From Kamptonema formosum PCC 10802 (GTDB lineage Bacteria > Cyanobacteriota > Cyanobacteriia > Cyanobacteriales > Oscillatoriaceae): DNA of 53,583 nucleotides. The notes beneath the pieces are model-generated. The model did no database searches, was not told the origin of the DNA, and was given only the letters and a program-made list of their open reading frames with translations. The position numbers were made by a program, and so were the translations under genes. Each line of letters opens with the position of its first letter. Position 1 is the stretch's first letter. The DNA lies in assembly GCF_000332335.1 (NCBI RefSeq), contig NZ_KB235949.1:610015-663597 (forward strand). The letters are read 5' to 3'. Shown here piece by piece: positions 17,391 through 26,552 of the stretch.

Positions 17391-17912
17391 ATGCAAAAAT
17401 TAGTCCGGTTAAAATTCCTAACACTCTTCTTTTCTTTGCTCTTCGCCACCGGCTGCTGGTTTGGGCAGACTCTTCCTGTTTTTGCCCAGCCGTCCTCGCC
17501 GGCACTTATCGCCAGTATTTTCTCTTTTTCAGGGAAACGTCCCGCGAATTTGGGGGTAAAGGAAGGCCATCTCGCGGAGTGCCCAAAAACTCCTAATTGC
17601 GTGTCCAGCCAGAGTGCCGACGCGGCGCACAAGATTGAGCCGCTGGCGTTTGAGGCTGAGCCGGCAGAGGCTTTTTCTAAACTCAAGGCTGTTCTCCAAA
17701 GTCAGAATAATGCTAAAATCATTGCTGAGGGCGAGAATTACCTCTATGCGGAGTTTACCAGTCCGATAATGGGATTTGTTGATGATGTGGAATTTTATCT
17801 GGATGAGGGGGCGAAAGTGATTCAGGTTCGCTCAGCCTCTCGTCTGGGAGAGTCGGATTTGGGAGTGAACCGGCAAAGAATAGAGGCAATCAAAACCCAA
17901 TTCAATGCCTAG
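17391..17912 (+). CDS. DUF1499 family exported protein
   Basis: This is a 173-residue protein with an N-terminal signal segment (residues 1-32, ending near VFAQP). It carries the DUF1499 hallmarks CPKTPNCVSS near 63-72 and RLGESDLGVNRQRIE near the end. Such proteins are common in cyanobacteria, and in chloroplasts of algae, and have no established function. Nothing ties it to DNA modification, so it is probably a bystander between the Dnd genes and the toxin-antitoxin remnant. The following 270 bases hold no gene. Confidence 0.85.
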   Translation: MQKLVRLKFLTLFFSLLFATGCWFGQTLPVFAQPSSPALIASIFSFSGKRPANLGVKEGHLAECPKTPNCVSSQSADAAHKIEPLAFEAEPAEAFSKLKAVLQSQNNAKIIAEGENYLYAEFTSPIMGFVDDVEFYLDEGAKVIQVRSASRLGESDLGVNRQRIEAIKTQFNA

Positions 17913-18183
17913 GTTGATTTGACATTTCGGCAAGTTTTCGCTGCTCTGGGAGGGCGGTTGCCCTCTCAGCTGCGTTTTTCTATGCTGCCGGCGGTGCTGG
18001 AACTGCTGCCGGTTAACTTTTCTTGCAGGAGCCGATCGCACCGGCCTGTTTTGGGTGTAAAATAGAATAGTGGGGTCACGCTCGCTCGCCTTCGAGCCCA
18101 CCGGCAAGTCAGAAGGTTGGGTAAATTTTGCAACCCCAAGCGATAACTGGGACATTACAGGCATATTTGAGGAGTTGCAGATC

Positions 18184-18450
18184 GTGAACATATCCCTAAC
18201 ACCAGAACAGGAACAGTTTATCCAAGCCAAACTGGAAACTGGCAAGTATGAGACAGCTGATCGGGTGATTGCTGAGGCATTTCGGCTGCTGGAAGAACGC
18301 GACCGGCACTATAAAAAGTGGGTTGAGGAAACGCGGAAAAAAATAGCAGTGCGAATTGAGCAAGCCGACAGGGTACAATTGACTGATGGTAAAGTTGTGA
18401 TTGCCAGACTCCGCGAGAAACTCCGCAAAGCGAGTGAGGAGCGAGCATGA
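18184..18450 (+). CDS. ParD-like antitoxin
   Basis: This is an 88-residue protein from a GTG at 18184. It has the ribbon-helix-helix antitoxin opening VNISLTPEQEQFIQAKLETG, followed by YETADRVIAEAFRLLEERD, as in ParD/CopG-type antitoxins of the ParDE family. It overlaps the toxin start by 4 bases (ATGA), the classical arrangement. The toxin is broken, so the antitoxin is either a free regulator or decaying. Confidence 0.8.
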   Translation: MNISLTPEQEQFIQAKLETGKYETADRVIAEAFRLLEERDRHYKKWVEETRKKIAVRIEQADRVQLTDGKVVIARLREKLRKASEERA

Positions 18451-18809
18451 GCATCATCATCTCACCGGAAGCCAGTCAGGACTTAGATGAGATTTCTAGC
18501 TATCTGTCCAACTTCAGCTTAGATGCCGCAACTCGGTTTGTGGATGCTGTTGCTCAAAAATGCGAAACTTTAGCAAAAGTTTGGTTTCAGAGGGGGGTGA
18601 GCGCCGTCTCACCTCCCTCCATTTTTAGGTGCCGGTGGGGAAGAATGTTTGTATATACAAAGTCCCTTCATAATGACGGCAACTTAAATCCCCGCTGCTT
18701 TGCCTCTTGCAAAATTTTGAAACCTTCGTTCGCCTGTCGTCGTGAAGGATTCTTCTTGTTAATAGCAAGCGTTCCCAGCTTGAAAGCTAGACTTTGCTGC
18801 CAGACTTGA
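18447..18809 (+). pseudogene. ParE-like toxin, truncated
   Basis: The first ~44 residues (opening MSIIISPEASQDLDEISSYL, continuing to CETLAK) are a good RelE/ParE N-terminus. After about nucleotide 18578 the similarity ends. The expected C-terminal strands (with the GLRG...YIIFYR-type segment) are absent and the frame runs antisense through the end of the AIPR gene. The break therefore lies close to the edge of the restriction operon, which suggests that the operon's arrival or a later deletion removed the toxin's 3' half. Confidence 0.7.
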
Positions 18810-20734
18810 AGGTTGCCGGTTTCCTTAGCCCACTGAGCAAGCTGGAACCACGTTTCAGCCGGCACCTCCTTAACTCGGGCAATGATTTGTAAATCTATGA
18901 GGTCGGGGCTGTCGATTCCTTTGTCAATGTGATGTGGCGCTGCTGTGCCGACTGGGATTAACTCTTTCAAAAAGGCGGCAGATAACTCGATATCAAACTC
19001 CTGAATAGTCTTCCAGCACTCCTCCTTCTTGCACCATTCGGTGACATTTCTGCCTTCAGGGGGATTTACAATTATCTGATGAACTTGCCTGGAAACAGCC
19101 GCAATGGCTTCCTGCAATGCCGGTGAAATCTCCTGCTGTTTCCAGATTGCATCCAAATCGACGCACTGCGCCGTTTTGTAGCTAAGATAGGCGAGCGTGT
19201 AGGTCACAATATTGGCCCGATAGCCCCCGAATTGCTGTGCTTGGACAACCTGTTCTGCCGACCTGAACAGGATAGCCTTGGCGACGAGCCGCTTAAAATA
19301 GGTTTCGTCAACTTCAAATCTTCCTCGTTTAGCCAGCCGAATTGTAAAATCGCGGAAGTTTTTCTGGGCACCCAGACTCACGATATGCGGTAACTGATTC
19401 CAAGTGTTCTCGAACTTGGCCAAATCGGTTTTAGTGAACTTCTGCGAGTTGGGATGCACCGCCTCAAAGGCTTTCTTCTTTGCTGGGGTTGGCTCGCGCC
19501 CCTTAGCATCCAGATATTGCCCCTGCGCTCGTTCGTAGAACCAGCGAGTCTGCCGCTGCGTTCCATCCACTGCCGGTGCCCATATAGTGCGAGAGAGTTG
19601 CTCAATTTTAATGTGAAAGGGGTGATTGGCGGAAAAATCGGCTTCACTCACCTTATTCTGGTTGTTAGCGTAGCGAGAGATCAGCGGGACAATTTCATTC
19701 ACCCGTTCCGGAACTACCACCGATAGCTTTGCTCCGACATAAATATTAGAGACATCTGCTTTATCCTTCCTGACTGCTTGATAAATCGATGCGGTGGTTT
19801 GCCCCCCATTAACAATTTGCAAGTCGCGCACCCACTTGATTCCCTTACCGCCTTCCGGCAAATCAGTTAACTCAACGGCTTCAGCCGTGGCAGAAATCCC
19901 GTTGTTATAGGCTAAGAAACGATGCGGTTCCTTGAGGATCGTTTGCCGGATTCCCTGGTTGACTTTCCCTCTCGCTTGCAGAAAGGAGCGCACGTTGCGT
20001 TCGAGCAGGCGCGAACCGTACTCGGCATAGAGTTGGTACAGTACATTACCGGGAATGATGGCCATATAGGCGCTGTAGTCTGAGTTAGATGCCGGCATCT
20101 CCAGACAGGGAATCGCTAAACCGTACTTAGCCTCAAAGTCGATTTCGATGGGTTCCCGCTGCTTCCCTGAACTCACACAGCGGTAAGTTCTTTCAATATC
20201 CCAGACGTGAAAGGAGCATGTTAAACCGTCTGCAGTTTCGTGAGGCTTCAGCTCAAGGGTCGTGCGACCATCTGTAAACAAATACAGCCGGACTTGACTC
20301 AGCTGCTGTCTCAGCTGGTGAATCCGAATCGCCATATCGAAGGCGCTGGACGCTTCCTCAAGTTCTTGGTGATATCCCTTGAGTGCCTTGTTTAAAAAAC
20401 TGGCGAGCCGGCTAAAAGCTGTTTCAACTTCTTGTTTTTTGATGGTAACAGGCGGAACGATCTGCGTATAAATCGACACAAACAGATTCAGGCAGTCCTC
20501 GTCTTGGTTGACGCTGTAGCCATTGACCTTAATGCCGCGAGTTCTGTGGTAGCATACCTCTCCGTCTTCCAGTTCCCCCGCCTCGGTGAGGTATTCCACC
20601 ATCAGGCGGGTGAATTCATCCTCCCGGAAGGAATCCCCCTCTCCACCTTCTGCGTCACTTCCGCCATTACAGCTGATAATCACCTCTTGTCTGAGGTTTT
20701 CCGCAAACTGGATTAATCCTGTTTCATCACTCAT
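18668..20734 (-). CDS. AIPR-family protein
   Basis: This is a full-length protein of about 688 residues from the ATG at 20734. It shows AIPR segments such as RFLAYNNGISATAEAVEL and LQIVNGGQTTASIYQAV, followed by SRYANNQNKVSEADF. AIPR proteins (named for abortive infection phage resistance) occur in restriction operons with a cytosine methylase, MutL-type ATPase, Z1 helicase and a PD-(D/E)XK protein. It is the last gene of such an operon here and overlaps the preceding remnant by 8 bases. Its frame is intact although three upstream partners are broken. Confidence 0.85.
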   Translation of the reverse strand: MSDETGLIQFAENLRQEVIISCNGGSDAEGGEGDSFREDEFTRLMVEYLTEAGELEDGEVCYHRTRGIKVNGYSVNQDEDCLNLFVSIYTQIVPPVTIKKQEVETAFSRLASFLNKALKGYHQELEEASSAFDMAIRIHQLRQQLSQVRLYLFTDGRTTLELKPHETADGLTCSFHVWDIERTYRCVSSGKQREPIEIDFEAKYGLAIPCLEMPASNSDYSAYMAIIPGNVLYQLYAEYGSRLLERNVRSFLQARGKVNQGIRQTILKEPHRFLAYNNGISATAEAVELTDLPEGGKGIKWVRDLQIVNGGQTTASIYQAVRKDKADVSNIYVGAKLSVVVPERVNEIVPLISRYANNQNKVSEADFSANHPFHIKIEQLSRTIWAPAVDGTQRQTRWFYERAQGQYLDAKGREPTPAKKKAFEAVHPNSQKFTKTDLAKFENTWNQLPHIVSLGAQKNFRDFTIRLAKRGRFEVDETYFKRLVAKAILFRSAEQVVQAQQFGGYRANIVTYTLAYLSYKTAQCVDLDAIWKQQEISPALQEAIAAVSRQVHQIIVNPPEGRNVTEWCKKEECWKTIQEFDIELSAAFLKELIPVGTAAPHHIDKGIDSPDLIDLQIIARVKEVPAETWFQLAQWAKETGNLQVWQQSLAFKLGTLAINKKNPSRRQANEGFKILQEAKQRGFKLPSL

Positions 20735-21135
20735 TGCCGCACCCAATCACAGACACAACCTCGGATTCCGGTAAGGAAAAACGCCGGCACTCAGCGACAC
20801 TGATGGTGTATCGCACATCGCCGACTCCATTGCGCAAGTCCGCTTCGACAATTCGGGGAAAATCCCCCTCGACTTTGAAGTAGTTGACCTCTCGTTGGGT
20901 GTAGCCAATTTGTTCGTAGCGCGAGGCGTGTGTGTCCAGATAGCCGACTTCAAAGAGAAGTGTTTCCAGTTCTTCCTTGGCTAGCGGATCGTTTTCGACT
21001 AGCGACCTTACACTGGCAACTATTTCTGGCAAAGACTCACCGCGCCCTTGCCCCGCATCGAGAGACAAGTGCAGCAGGATAAGCTGACCAATGCCGGTAT
21101 CATCCAGCTGCCGTTCGCTGGAAATACTGTGAGTC
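20727..21135 (-). pseudogene. PD-(D/E)XK-motif protein (DUF4420-like), C-terminal fragment
   Basis: The remaining ~135 residues (from SISSERQLDD to the end) resemble the C-terminal half of the DUF4420 restriction-associated protein, with HASRYEQIGYTQREVNYF and VEADLRNGVGDVRYTISV. The N-terminal part with the nuclease-fold core is missing. Its upstream neighbour is directly the N-terminal part of a Z1 helicase, so one deletion removed the 3' part of one gene and the 5' part of the next. It still overlaps the AIPR start by 8 bases, as in an intact operon. Confidence 0.7.
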
Positions 21136-21375
21136 AAATCCGAGAAAACCCTCATCTAAACGCAACTGCGTCTGGCTCCGCAGACTGTTTTGCATACCAG
21201 CCAGAACGATAATCAGTTTGTATCCAGCATCAACTGCCTTGCAGATCAGACCAGTATAGTTTGCTGTCTTTCCAGACTGAACCTGTCCCACAACCATTCC
21301 TCTTCGATCCCAAGCACCTGCACGTTGGGGATCTTCCAAGCGTTCGAGAATCTCGTCTGTGAGCTGATCGAGACT
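21120..21375 (-). pseudogene. Z1-domain helicase, internal fragment
   Basis: On the minus strand, codons from SINSLDQLTDEILERLEDP through GMVVGQVQSGKTANYTGL (a Walker A motif VQSGKTANY) to RLDEGFLGFD match the N-terminal region of Z1-type helicases. The normal protein is several hundred residues longer. Here the frame stops after about 85 residues, at the junction with the DUF4420 remnant. A frameshift or deletion at about 21375 separates it from the upstream ATPase remnant. It cannot be functional as a helicase. Confidence 0.7.
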
Positions 21376-21905
21376 ATTGATGCTGGTCGGTGCCCTGCTT
21401 AACCTTCCTAATCCAAGGAAAGACGTAATTTTCAGAGGACTGTCTGGCGATCGCCTTTCCCCGGTGCCGATATATGTCTGCCGCTTTCTGCCTGGTCAGC
21501 CGTGCGATGCGCTTGAGGTCTTCCCTCAGAGATGAAGGGGGACGCGCCCTAGACTTCTTGACATCGATATTCCAGTCACTGTCCATTGAATTCGGCAGGT
21601 CTACCTGAATGCGAGCCAGCTTGTAATGCTCTTCTTTCTGAAGCGGATCTCCAAGAATCTGTGGAACACCATAGCTAGGTGTTTCTCCACATCTTCAATA
21701 AGTTCGAGAAAGCGGTTATGAGCCTTCCGGTCGTCTGTTTTTGTCCCGCCGGCGACCCGATCCACACACTCCCACAGCACCACCGTCCCGCTTTTCATAT
21801 TGTCCAAATCTGCCAGCCGATCTTGCGAACTAGAAGCAGCGGTGTGCAGCAGTCGCCATTCCCCTCAGTCTGCTTGCCGACCATGATTGCTATCCTGTAA
21901 CATCA
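21374..21905 (-). pseudogene. MutL/MORC-type ATPase, deleted remnant
   Basis: Two fragments are readable on the minus strand. The first (about 21870-21680) reads EWRLLHTAASSSQDRLADL, then GTVVLWECVDRV and VEKHLAMVFHRFL. The second (about 21665-21375), in another frame, reads GDPLQKEEHYKLARIQVDLP, then DSDWNIDVKKSRARPP and ADIYRHRGKAI. These are middle and C-terminal parts of the histidine-kinase-type ATPase found in MORC-class restriction operons. The N-terminal ATP-binding domain is gone, an in-frame TGA precedes the first fragment near 21866, and sequence between the fragments is missing. Confidence 0.65.
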
Positions 21906-21965
21906 CAGGCAGACCAGCCTTTTTTTCTAACTCTACATACTAGAATAAGCTGAGTTGAACACTTT

Positions 21966-23180
21966 CTAGTTAGCCTCACGGTAAGCCTGTACTTCTTTAA
22001 CAATCGGTCTGGCGATCGCTTCAGCCAAGAGAGGCGGCACAGAATTCCCAACCAACTCAAACATTCTTGTCATAGGTGCGTCAAAGACAAAATGATCGGG
22101 GAAGCTCTGAAGTCTAGCCGCCTCTCGCACAGAAATGCTCCGAGTCTGCTTTGGATGAATGTAAGCCAGACAATCTTTCTGCATGTGCGCGGTTAATGTC
22201 CAAGCTGGCCTGTCCCAGGGTAAACGCTTGTACTTGTCATCAAAAATATCCCACCGATACCGCCTCATAAATTCAGGCAAATCCGTATATTTACCCCCGG
22301 GCGAGAGCATGGCGAAACAAATCATATCAACTGGGTTGTGAGACCGGCATATATGATTCATTACGCCATCCGGCTCTGGCCGTATGCTTATTTCCCGCCT
22401 CATTTCTTTTTGGTAGCTAGACTGGGGAGGACAAAGATAAGGCTGTTTCATGTCTGTCTGTTTCGGGCCACTACTTTTTTCGCTCAGACGTATGTACGGA
22501 GGTGTGAGCGGTATCAGATCGCTAATGGCCTCACCCACGGAAATAGGTTTTTTTGTCAGAGGCTGGGGGAACTCAAATTTTATATCCAAATCTAGGCGCA
22601 CGCCAACGATAAATAGACGTTTTCTAATTTGAGGGACGCCATAATCGGAAGCAGTTAATATTCGATGGTAAATCCTGTAGCCAGGATAGTTCTCTCGATT
22701 CCGTGGCAGTCCGAATTCAAGACTGCTGAGTACCTGAGAAAATATCTGCTTCTTTTTCGTTAAACTGTCAACGTTTTCCATCACAAAAAACAGGGGGCGA
22801 TAGTGGCCTAAAAAGCTCACAAAGTTTTGGTACAGGAAGTTCCTCTTGTCCTCTTCAATTATCCTGCCCAAAGACCTGATTTTACCCACGCCCACCAGGG
22901 AAAATACTTGGCAGGGAGGCCCGCCAATCACGATGTCAACTTCACCCGGTTTAACAGGGAGCTTCTGGATGTCAATAGAAGTAATATCCTGCGCTACTAG
23001 CCTCATCCTGCAGTTAGTAAAATTTTTATGATGAGTTCTAACTGCGTGGGGGTTGCTATCAATCCCTCCTAAAATTTCGCAGCCAGCATTCTGAAAGCCC
23101 AAACTCATCCCACCGGCTCCGCAGAATAAATCGAGGACGGTAGGGTGATAGATTTTTTCCTGACTGGATTCGTTGCCCAT
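21966..23180 (-). CDS. DNA (cytosine-5-)-methyltransferase
   Basis: The protein has 404 residues with the full m5C methylase set. Motif I is VLDLFCGAGGMSLGF (15-29). Motif IV is GGPPCQVFS with the catalytic Cys90. Motif VI is ENV at 135-137, and motif VIII is QIRKR at 184-188. The C-terminal REAARLQSFPD and VGNSVPPLLAEAI form motifs IX-X. The target recognition region lies at about 225-310. It heads the decayed restriction operon and has a strong promoter at 23249-23277. With its partner genes broken it now acts as a solitary methylase. Confidence 0.95.
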   Translation of the reverse strand: MGNESSQEKIYHPTVLDLFCGAGGMSLGFQNAGCEILGGIDSNPHAVRTHHKNFTNCRMRLVAQDITSIDIQKLPVKPGEVDIVIGGPPCQVFSLVGVGKIRSLGRIIEEDKRNFLYQNFVSFLGHYRPLFFVMENVDSLTKKKQIFSQVLSSLEFGLPRNRENYPGYRIYHRILTASDYGVPQIRKRLFIVGVRLDLDIKFEFPQPLTKKPISVGEAISDLIPLTPPYIRLSEKSSGPKQTDMKQPYLCPPQSSYQKEMRREISIRPEPDGVMNHICRSHNPVDMICFAMLSPGGKYTDLPEFMRRYRWDIFDDKYKRLPWDRPAWTLTAHMQKDCLAYIHPKQTRSISVREAARLQSFPDHFVFDAPMTRMFELVGNSVPPLLAEAIARPIVKEVQAYREAN

Positions 23181-23248
23181 TAAGATCCGCTACTTGGTTG
23201 CGATAGAGATGAGATTCGCCAAAACTTATCTTGAATTGGCAGATAACA

Positions 23249-23277
23249 ATTATCTCTCCTGTCGCACCCTTTGTCAA
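23249..23277 (-). promoter_or_regulatory. Strong promoter with palindrome for the cytosine methylase
   Basis: On the minus strand a perfect TTGACA (23277-23272) and GATAAT (23254-23249) are 17 bases apart, about 69 bases before the ATG. The -10 box overlaps the palindrome GATAACAATTATC (23242-23254), a candidate operator for autoregulation. Confidence 0.65.
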
Positions 23278-23512
23278 TACCTTGCAAAGAAATGCAACTC
23301 GTTGAGGAGTACCCCTCTCAGGTTAACAGCCAACTCTAACCTATCATCGGGCCGGCGTCAGCAGCCACATACCGCCAGAGCGCTCACTTCTATTATTCCA
23401 TCCACACCGGCAACAGCATACCGCTCACATCCGAAATATTTGGCTCGCCCCGGTACAGCCCACCCACTCCCCAACCAATCCCGCGAGATTTTCAGCCTGG
23501 GGGAGCACTTTT

Positions 23513-26509
23513 ATGGTATGCAATAATCTGTCCCTCTGTTTGCGCCTACCCCGTCAAACGACTATGGCTGCTCCCACTCCTCTGCCCCCAGAAAGCCCTC
23601 CCCCCTCTCGCCCCGTGCTACTCGCCCAGGAAGCCAGCATCCTCAACCAAGATACCACCTTCCTCGACTGCTCTGGCGACAGGGACACCCCCCGCACCCA
23701 GGCAGATATTGTCAACCTCAGCTACACCCTCAACTCCATCAAATCCCCAGATGAGCGCCGCAACACCTTGCAGCACGCTTGGGCGCTGGCACGCCAAGTC
23801 TTAATCGTTGCCGAAAAAGTTCTCATAGATGACAGAGAAACCGGCAAACTTGTCTGTGCAGAAGGCACTTTCACTCCTTGCGCAGCCGGCGAGAAATATT
23901 TCCAGCACCGGCAGCTAAAAACCTACACCGAAAAAGTCCTGCAAACTGACGCCGTACCGGCAGGATTGGGCGTCTATTTCGTATTCCGAGACTCCAGCCT
24001 AGCCGAAACCTTTCGCATCTCCCGCTTACGCTCCCCCATCCCCATCCCGGCAGCCAGAAACGGCATCCAGCAATTTGAAGAAAACCGCCAACTTCTCGCC
24101 CCCTTAATGGCATTTTTCAGCGAGCGCGGGCGTCTCCCCATCGCGGGCGAACTCCCCCAAGAACCGGAACTGATTGCCAAATTCGGCACCCTGAAAGACG
24201 CCTTCCAACTCATCTCGCAAGCCACCGGCTCCCAACAGTGGGATGCCATTACCGACAAACGCCGGCAAGATATCCTCGTCTACCTTGCCAGCACGCGCCG
24301 CCCGATAGAAACCCTGCCCTCTCAAATCCAAAACGACATCAGCGCCCTGTTCGACAGCCCCCAGCAAGCCGGTGAAATTGTGGGGGAAATGCTCAATAGT
24401 TTGAGCGACACTAATATAATAACCTCCTGCTGCCAAAACAGCCCCACCGGCAAAAAACTTCCCGGTGCCCTCTACGTCCATATTTCTGCCCTCCCAGCAC
24501 TCAACCCCTTGCTGAGGATCTACGAAGGATTCGCCAGCGCCAGCACGGGACGCATTGACGGTGCGAACGTCGTTAAATTCAGCACCGACAAACCAAAAAT
24601 ATCTTATCTATTCTACCCCGACTTCGACACAAACCCCCATCCCGTATTGCAGGCTAGCCTACAAATTGACCTCCCGGATCTGCGGATCGCCTATCGCGAC
24701 TACAGCGCCTCCGACAATCCGCCGGTGCTGCACCGCAAAGATGCCTTTGTCACCCCCGACTACCCGCACTACGAAACATTTGCCCAACTCACCCGCCAAG
24801 AAGAAGCCTTGGGGCTTTTAGATCCCGCCCGCGCCATTGGAACTCGTCAGGTTTGGCTGCGATGCTTGCAAGACGACGGGTTAGAAATACAGGAACATCG
24901 CGTTGTTCGCCGGCTTGAAGGCGTGCCGGTGGAAGCTGGAGACGCGCCCGATGGCTCAACAAATTCTTTGGTGCCCCAAATAGAGCGCCACAAAGCCGCC
25001 ATTGTCCGCAGCGAACTTTCTCGCCCCGTGCGCCTCTCCCTGGAAGCCGGTCTTTTTAGCGAAAATACCACATTTTTTGACTACGGTTGCGGGTACGGCG
25101 GAGATGTTGAGCGCATCGCGCAGCAAGGATACAGCGCTGCCGGCTGGGACCCCTACTATTTCCCCAACAATTCCCGCACCCCCGCTGATATTGTCAATAT
25201 AGGCTACGTCATCAATGTCATCGAAATCCAGTCAGAGCGCAGGGAAGCCCTCATCCAAGCGTGGGAGCTCACCGGCAGAGTTTTGCTCGTCGCCGCCCAA
25301 GTTATTATCAATGATGAAAACAGCGGACAAATTGCCTACGGTGACGGCGTAATTACCCGCCGCAACACCTTCCAGAAATATTTCGACCAGGAAGAGCTGA
25401 AAATCTACATCGACCGAATTCTAGGCACTGACGCAATTCCAGCGGCACTGGGGATTTATTTTGTCTTCCGCGACAGTGCGGAAGCCGAAATATTCCGGAT
25501 GTCGCGCTTCCGCTCCCGCGCCATTACGCCCCGAGTGCGAATCCCCAGCAAGCGCTTTGAAGATTATCAGGAATTGCTGCAACCGCTGATGGCTTTTGTT
25601 ACCGAGCGCGGAAGGCTGCCTGTTAAAGGCGAACTTGCCGGTGAGGCGGAATTGCTGGCGGAATTTGGCTATTTTCGCCGCGCTTTTCAGACGATTTTAC
25701 AAGTCACTGACCCCCAAGAGTGGGAAGCGATCGCAGACCGCCGCCGGCAAGACACCTTGGTGTATCTCGCCCTCAAACAAATCAGTCTGGGCGAAGACCG
25801 GTCGCTCGCCTATCCCGGATACCACGCCCCCGAAATCCAAAACGACATCAAAGGACTTTTCGGCACCTACCAAGAAGCGTGTGACACCGCTACCGCACTG
25901 CTCCACAGCACCGGCATTCTCAGCATAATCGCTAAAATTTGTCAGAACAGCAAAATCGGTCAGCAACTCCCCAACGCCCTCTGCGTTCACGTTTCCGCCC
26001 TGCAAGAACTCCACGCCATCCTGAGGATTTACGAAGGCGTGGTTTGCAGCACAATTGGGCGCATGGATGAAGCCACTCTGGTTAAATTTCACACCGACGC
26101 GCTGAAAATCTCCTACCTATTTTATCCCGACTTCGACACAGACGCCCATCCAGCCTTGCACACCAGCATGCAGATAGATTTGAAACACCGGCGCGTCACT
26201 TACCGGGATTGCGACACCTCCGACAATCCGCCGGTACTGCACCGCAAAGACGCTTGCGTCACTCCCGACTACCCGCTTTACAAGACCTTCGCCCAACTCA
26301 CCCGCCAGGAAGAAAACTGGGGGCTTCTCGATGATTTGAGTGCCATTCGCACGCGCAAGGGGTGGCTGAAATGTTTGCAAGAACACTGCGCGGAAATTCG
26401 CAACCATAAGGTTTATTGGCGCAAAGATGCTGACCCCTACCGCGTTAAATATTTGCTTTCGGCTAGGAAGGCGCGTCGGAAAAACAGGGAAGCGGGAGAG
26501 AGCAATTAG
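23513..26509 (+). CDS. Dnd-associated putative methyltransferase, tandem duplication with a dead N-terminal copy
   Basis: The 998-residue protein has two homologous halves. The C-terminal half (about 495-998) has a class I methyltransferase start, TFFDYGCGYGGDVERIAQQG, at ~520-539, followed by the acidic AGWDPYYFP strand. It then has a long region ending with NPPVLHRKDACVTPDYP. It matches the family I recall as DNA phosphorothioation-associated putative methyltransferase. The N-terminal half (about 35-490) is collinear (NPPVLHRKDAFVTPDYP at its end). However, between TFLD at ~49-52 and RTQADIVN at ~61-68 it lacks some 25 residues, including the glycine-rich SAM loop. GGGGGAG eight bases upstream supports the ATG at 23513. 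Confidence 0.85.
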   Translation: MVCNNLSLCLRLPRQTTMAAPTPLPPESPPPSRPVLLAQEASILNQDTTFLDCSGDRDTPRTQADIVNLSYTLNSIKSPDERRNTLQHAWALARQVLIVAEKVLIDDRETGKLVCAEGTFTPCAAGEKYFQHRQLKTYTEKVLQTDAVPAGLGVYFVFRDSSLAETFRISRLRSPIPIPAARNGIQQFEENRQLLAPLMAFFSERGRLPIAGELPQEPELIAKFGTLKDAFQLISQATGSQQWDAITDKRRQDILVYLASTRRPIETLPSQIQNDISALFDSPQQAGEIVGEMLNSLSDTNIITSCCQNSPTGKKLPGALYVHISALPALNPLLRIYEGFASASTGRIDGANVVKFSTDKPKISYLFYPDFDTNPHPVLQASLQIDLPDLRIAYRDYSASDNPPVLHRKDAFVTPDYPHYETFAQLTRQEEALGLLDPARAIGTRQVWLRCLQDDGLEIQEHRVVRRLEGVPVEAGDAPDGSTNSLVPQIERHKAAIVRSELSRPVRLSLEAGLFSENTTFFDYGCGYGGDVERIAQQGYSAAGWDPYYFPNNSRTPADIVNIGYVINVIEIQSERREALIQAWELTGRVLLVAAQVIINDENSGQIAYGDGVITRRNTFQKYFDQEELKIYIDRILGTDAIPAALGIYFVFRDSAEAEIFRMSRFRSRAITPRVRIPSKRFEDYQELLQPLMAFVTERGRLPVKGELAGEAELLAEFGYFRRAFQTILQVTDPQEWEAIADRRRQDTLVYLALKQISLGEDRSLAYPGYHAPEIQNDIKGLFGTYQEACDTATALLHSTGILSIIAKICQNSKIGQQLPNALCVHVSALQELHAILRIYEGVVCSTIGRMDEATLVKFHTDALKISYLFYPDFDTDAHPALHTSMQIDLKHRRVTYRDCDTSDNPPVLHRKDACVTPDYPLYKTFAQLTRQEENWGLLDDLSAIRTRKGWLKCLQEHCAEIRNHKVYWRKDADPYRVKYLLSARKARRKNREAGESN

Positions 26510-26517
26510 TTGAAAGT

Positions 26518-26546
26518 CTCGTTACCGGAGGCTCGCCGGTAACGAG
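26518..26546. terminator. Perfect 11 bp stem between convergent genes
   Basis: CTCGTTACCGG pairs exactly with CCGGTAACGAG around a 7-base loop. It lies in the 43-base gap between the ends of two convergent genes, so it probably serves both as a terminator. There is no long T-run on either side. Confidence 0.55.
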
Positions 26547-26552
26547 AAAATC

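Noticed and set aside
21830-21905. In-frame TGA in the ATPase remnant as selenocysteine or recoding
   Set aside because: The gene is missing its N-terminal domain and has other frame breaks downstream, so simple decay explains the stop.
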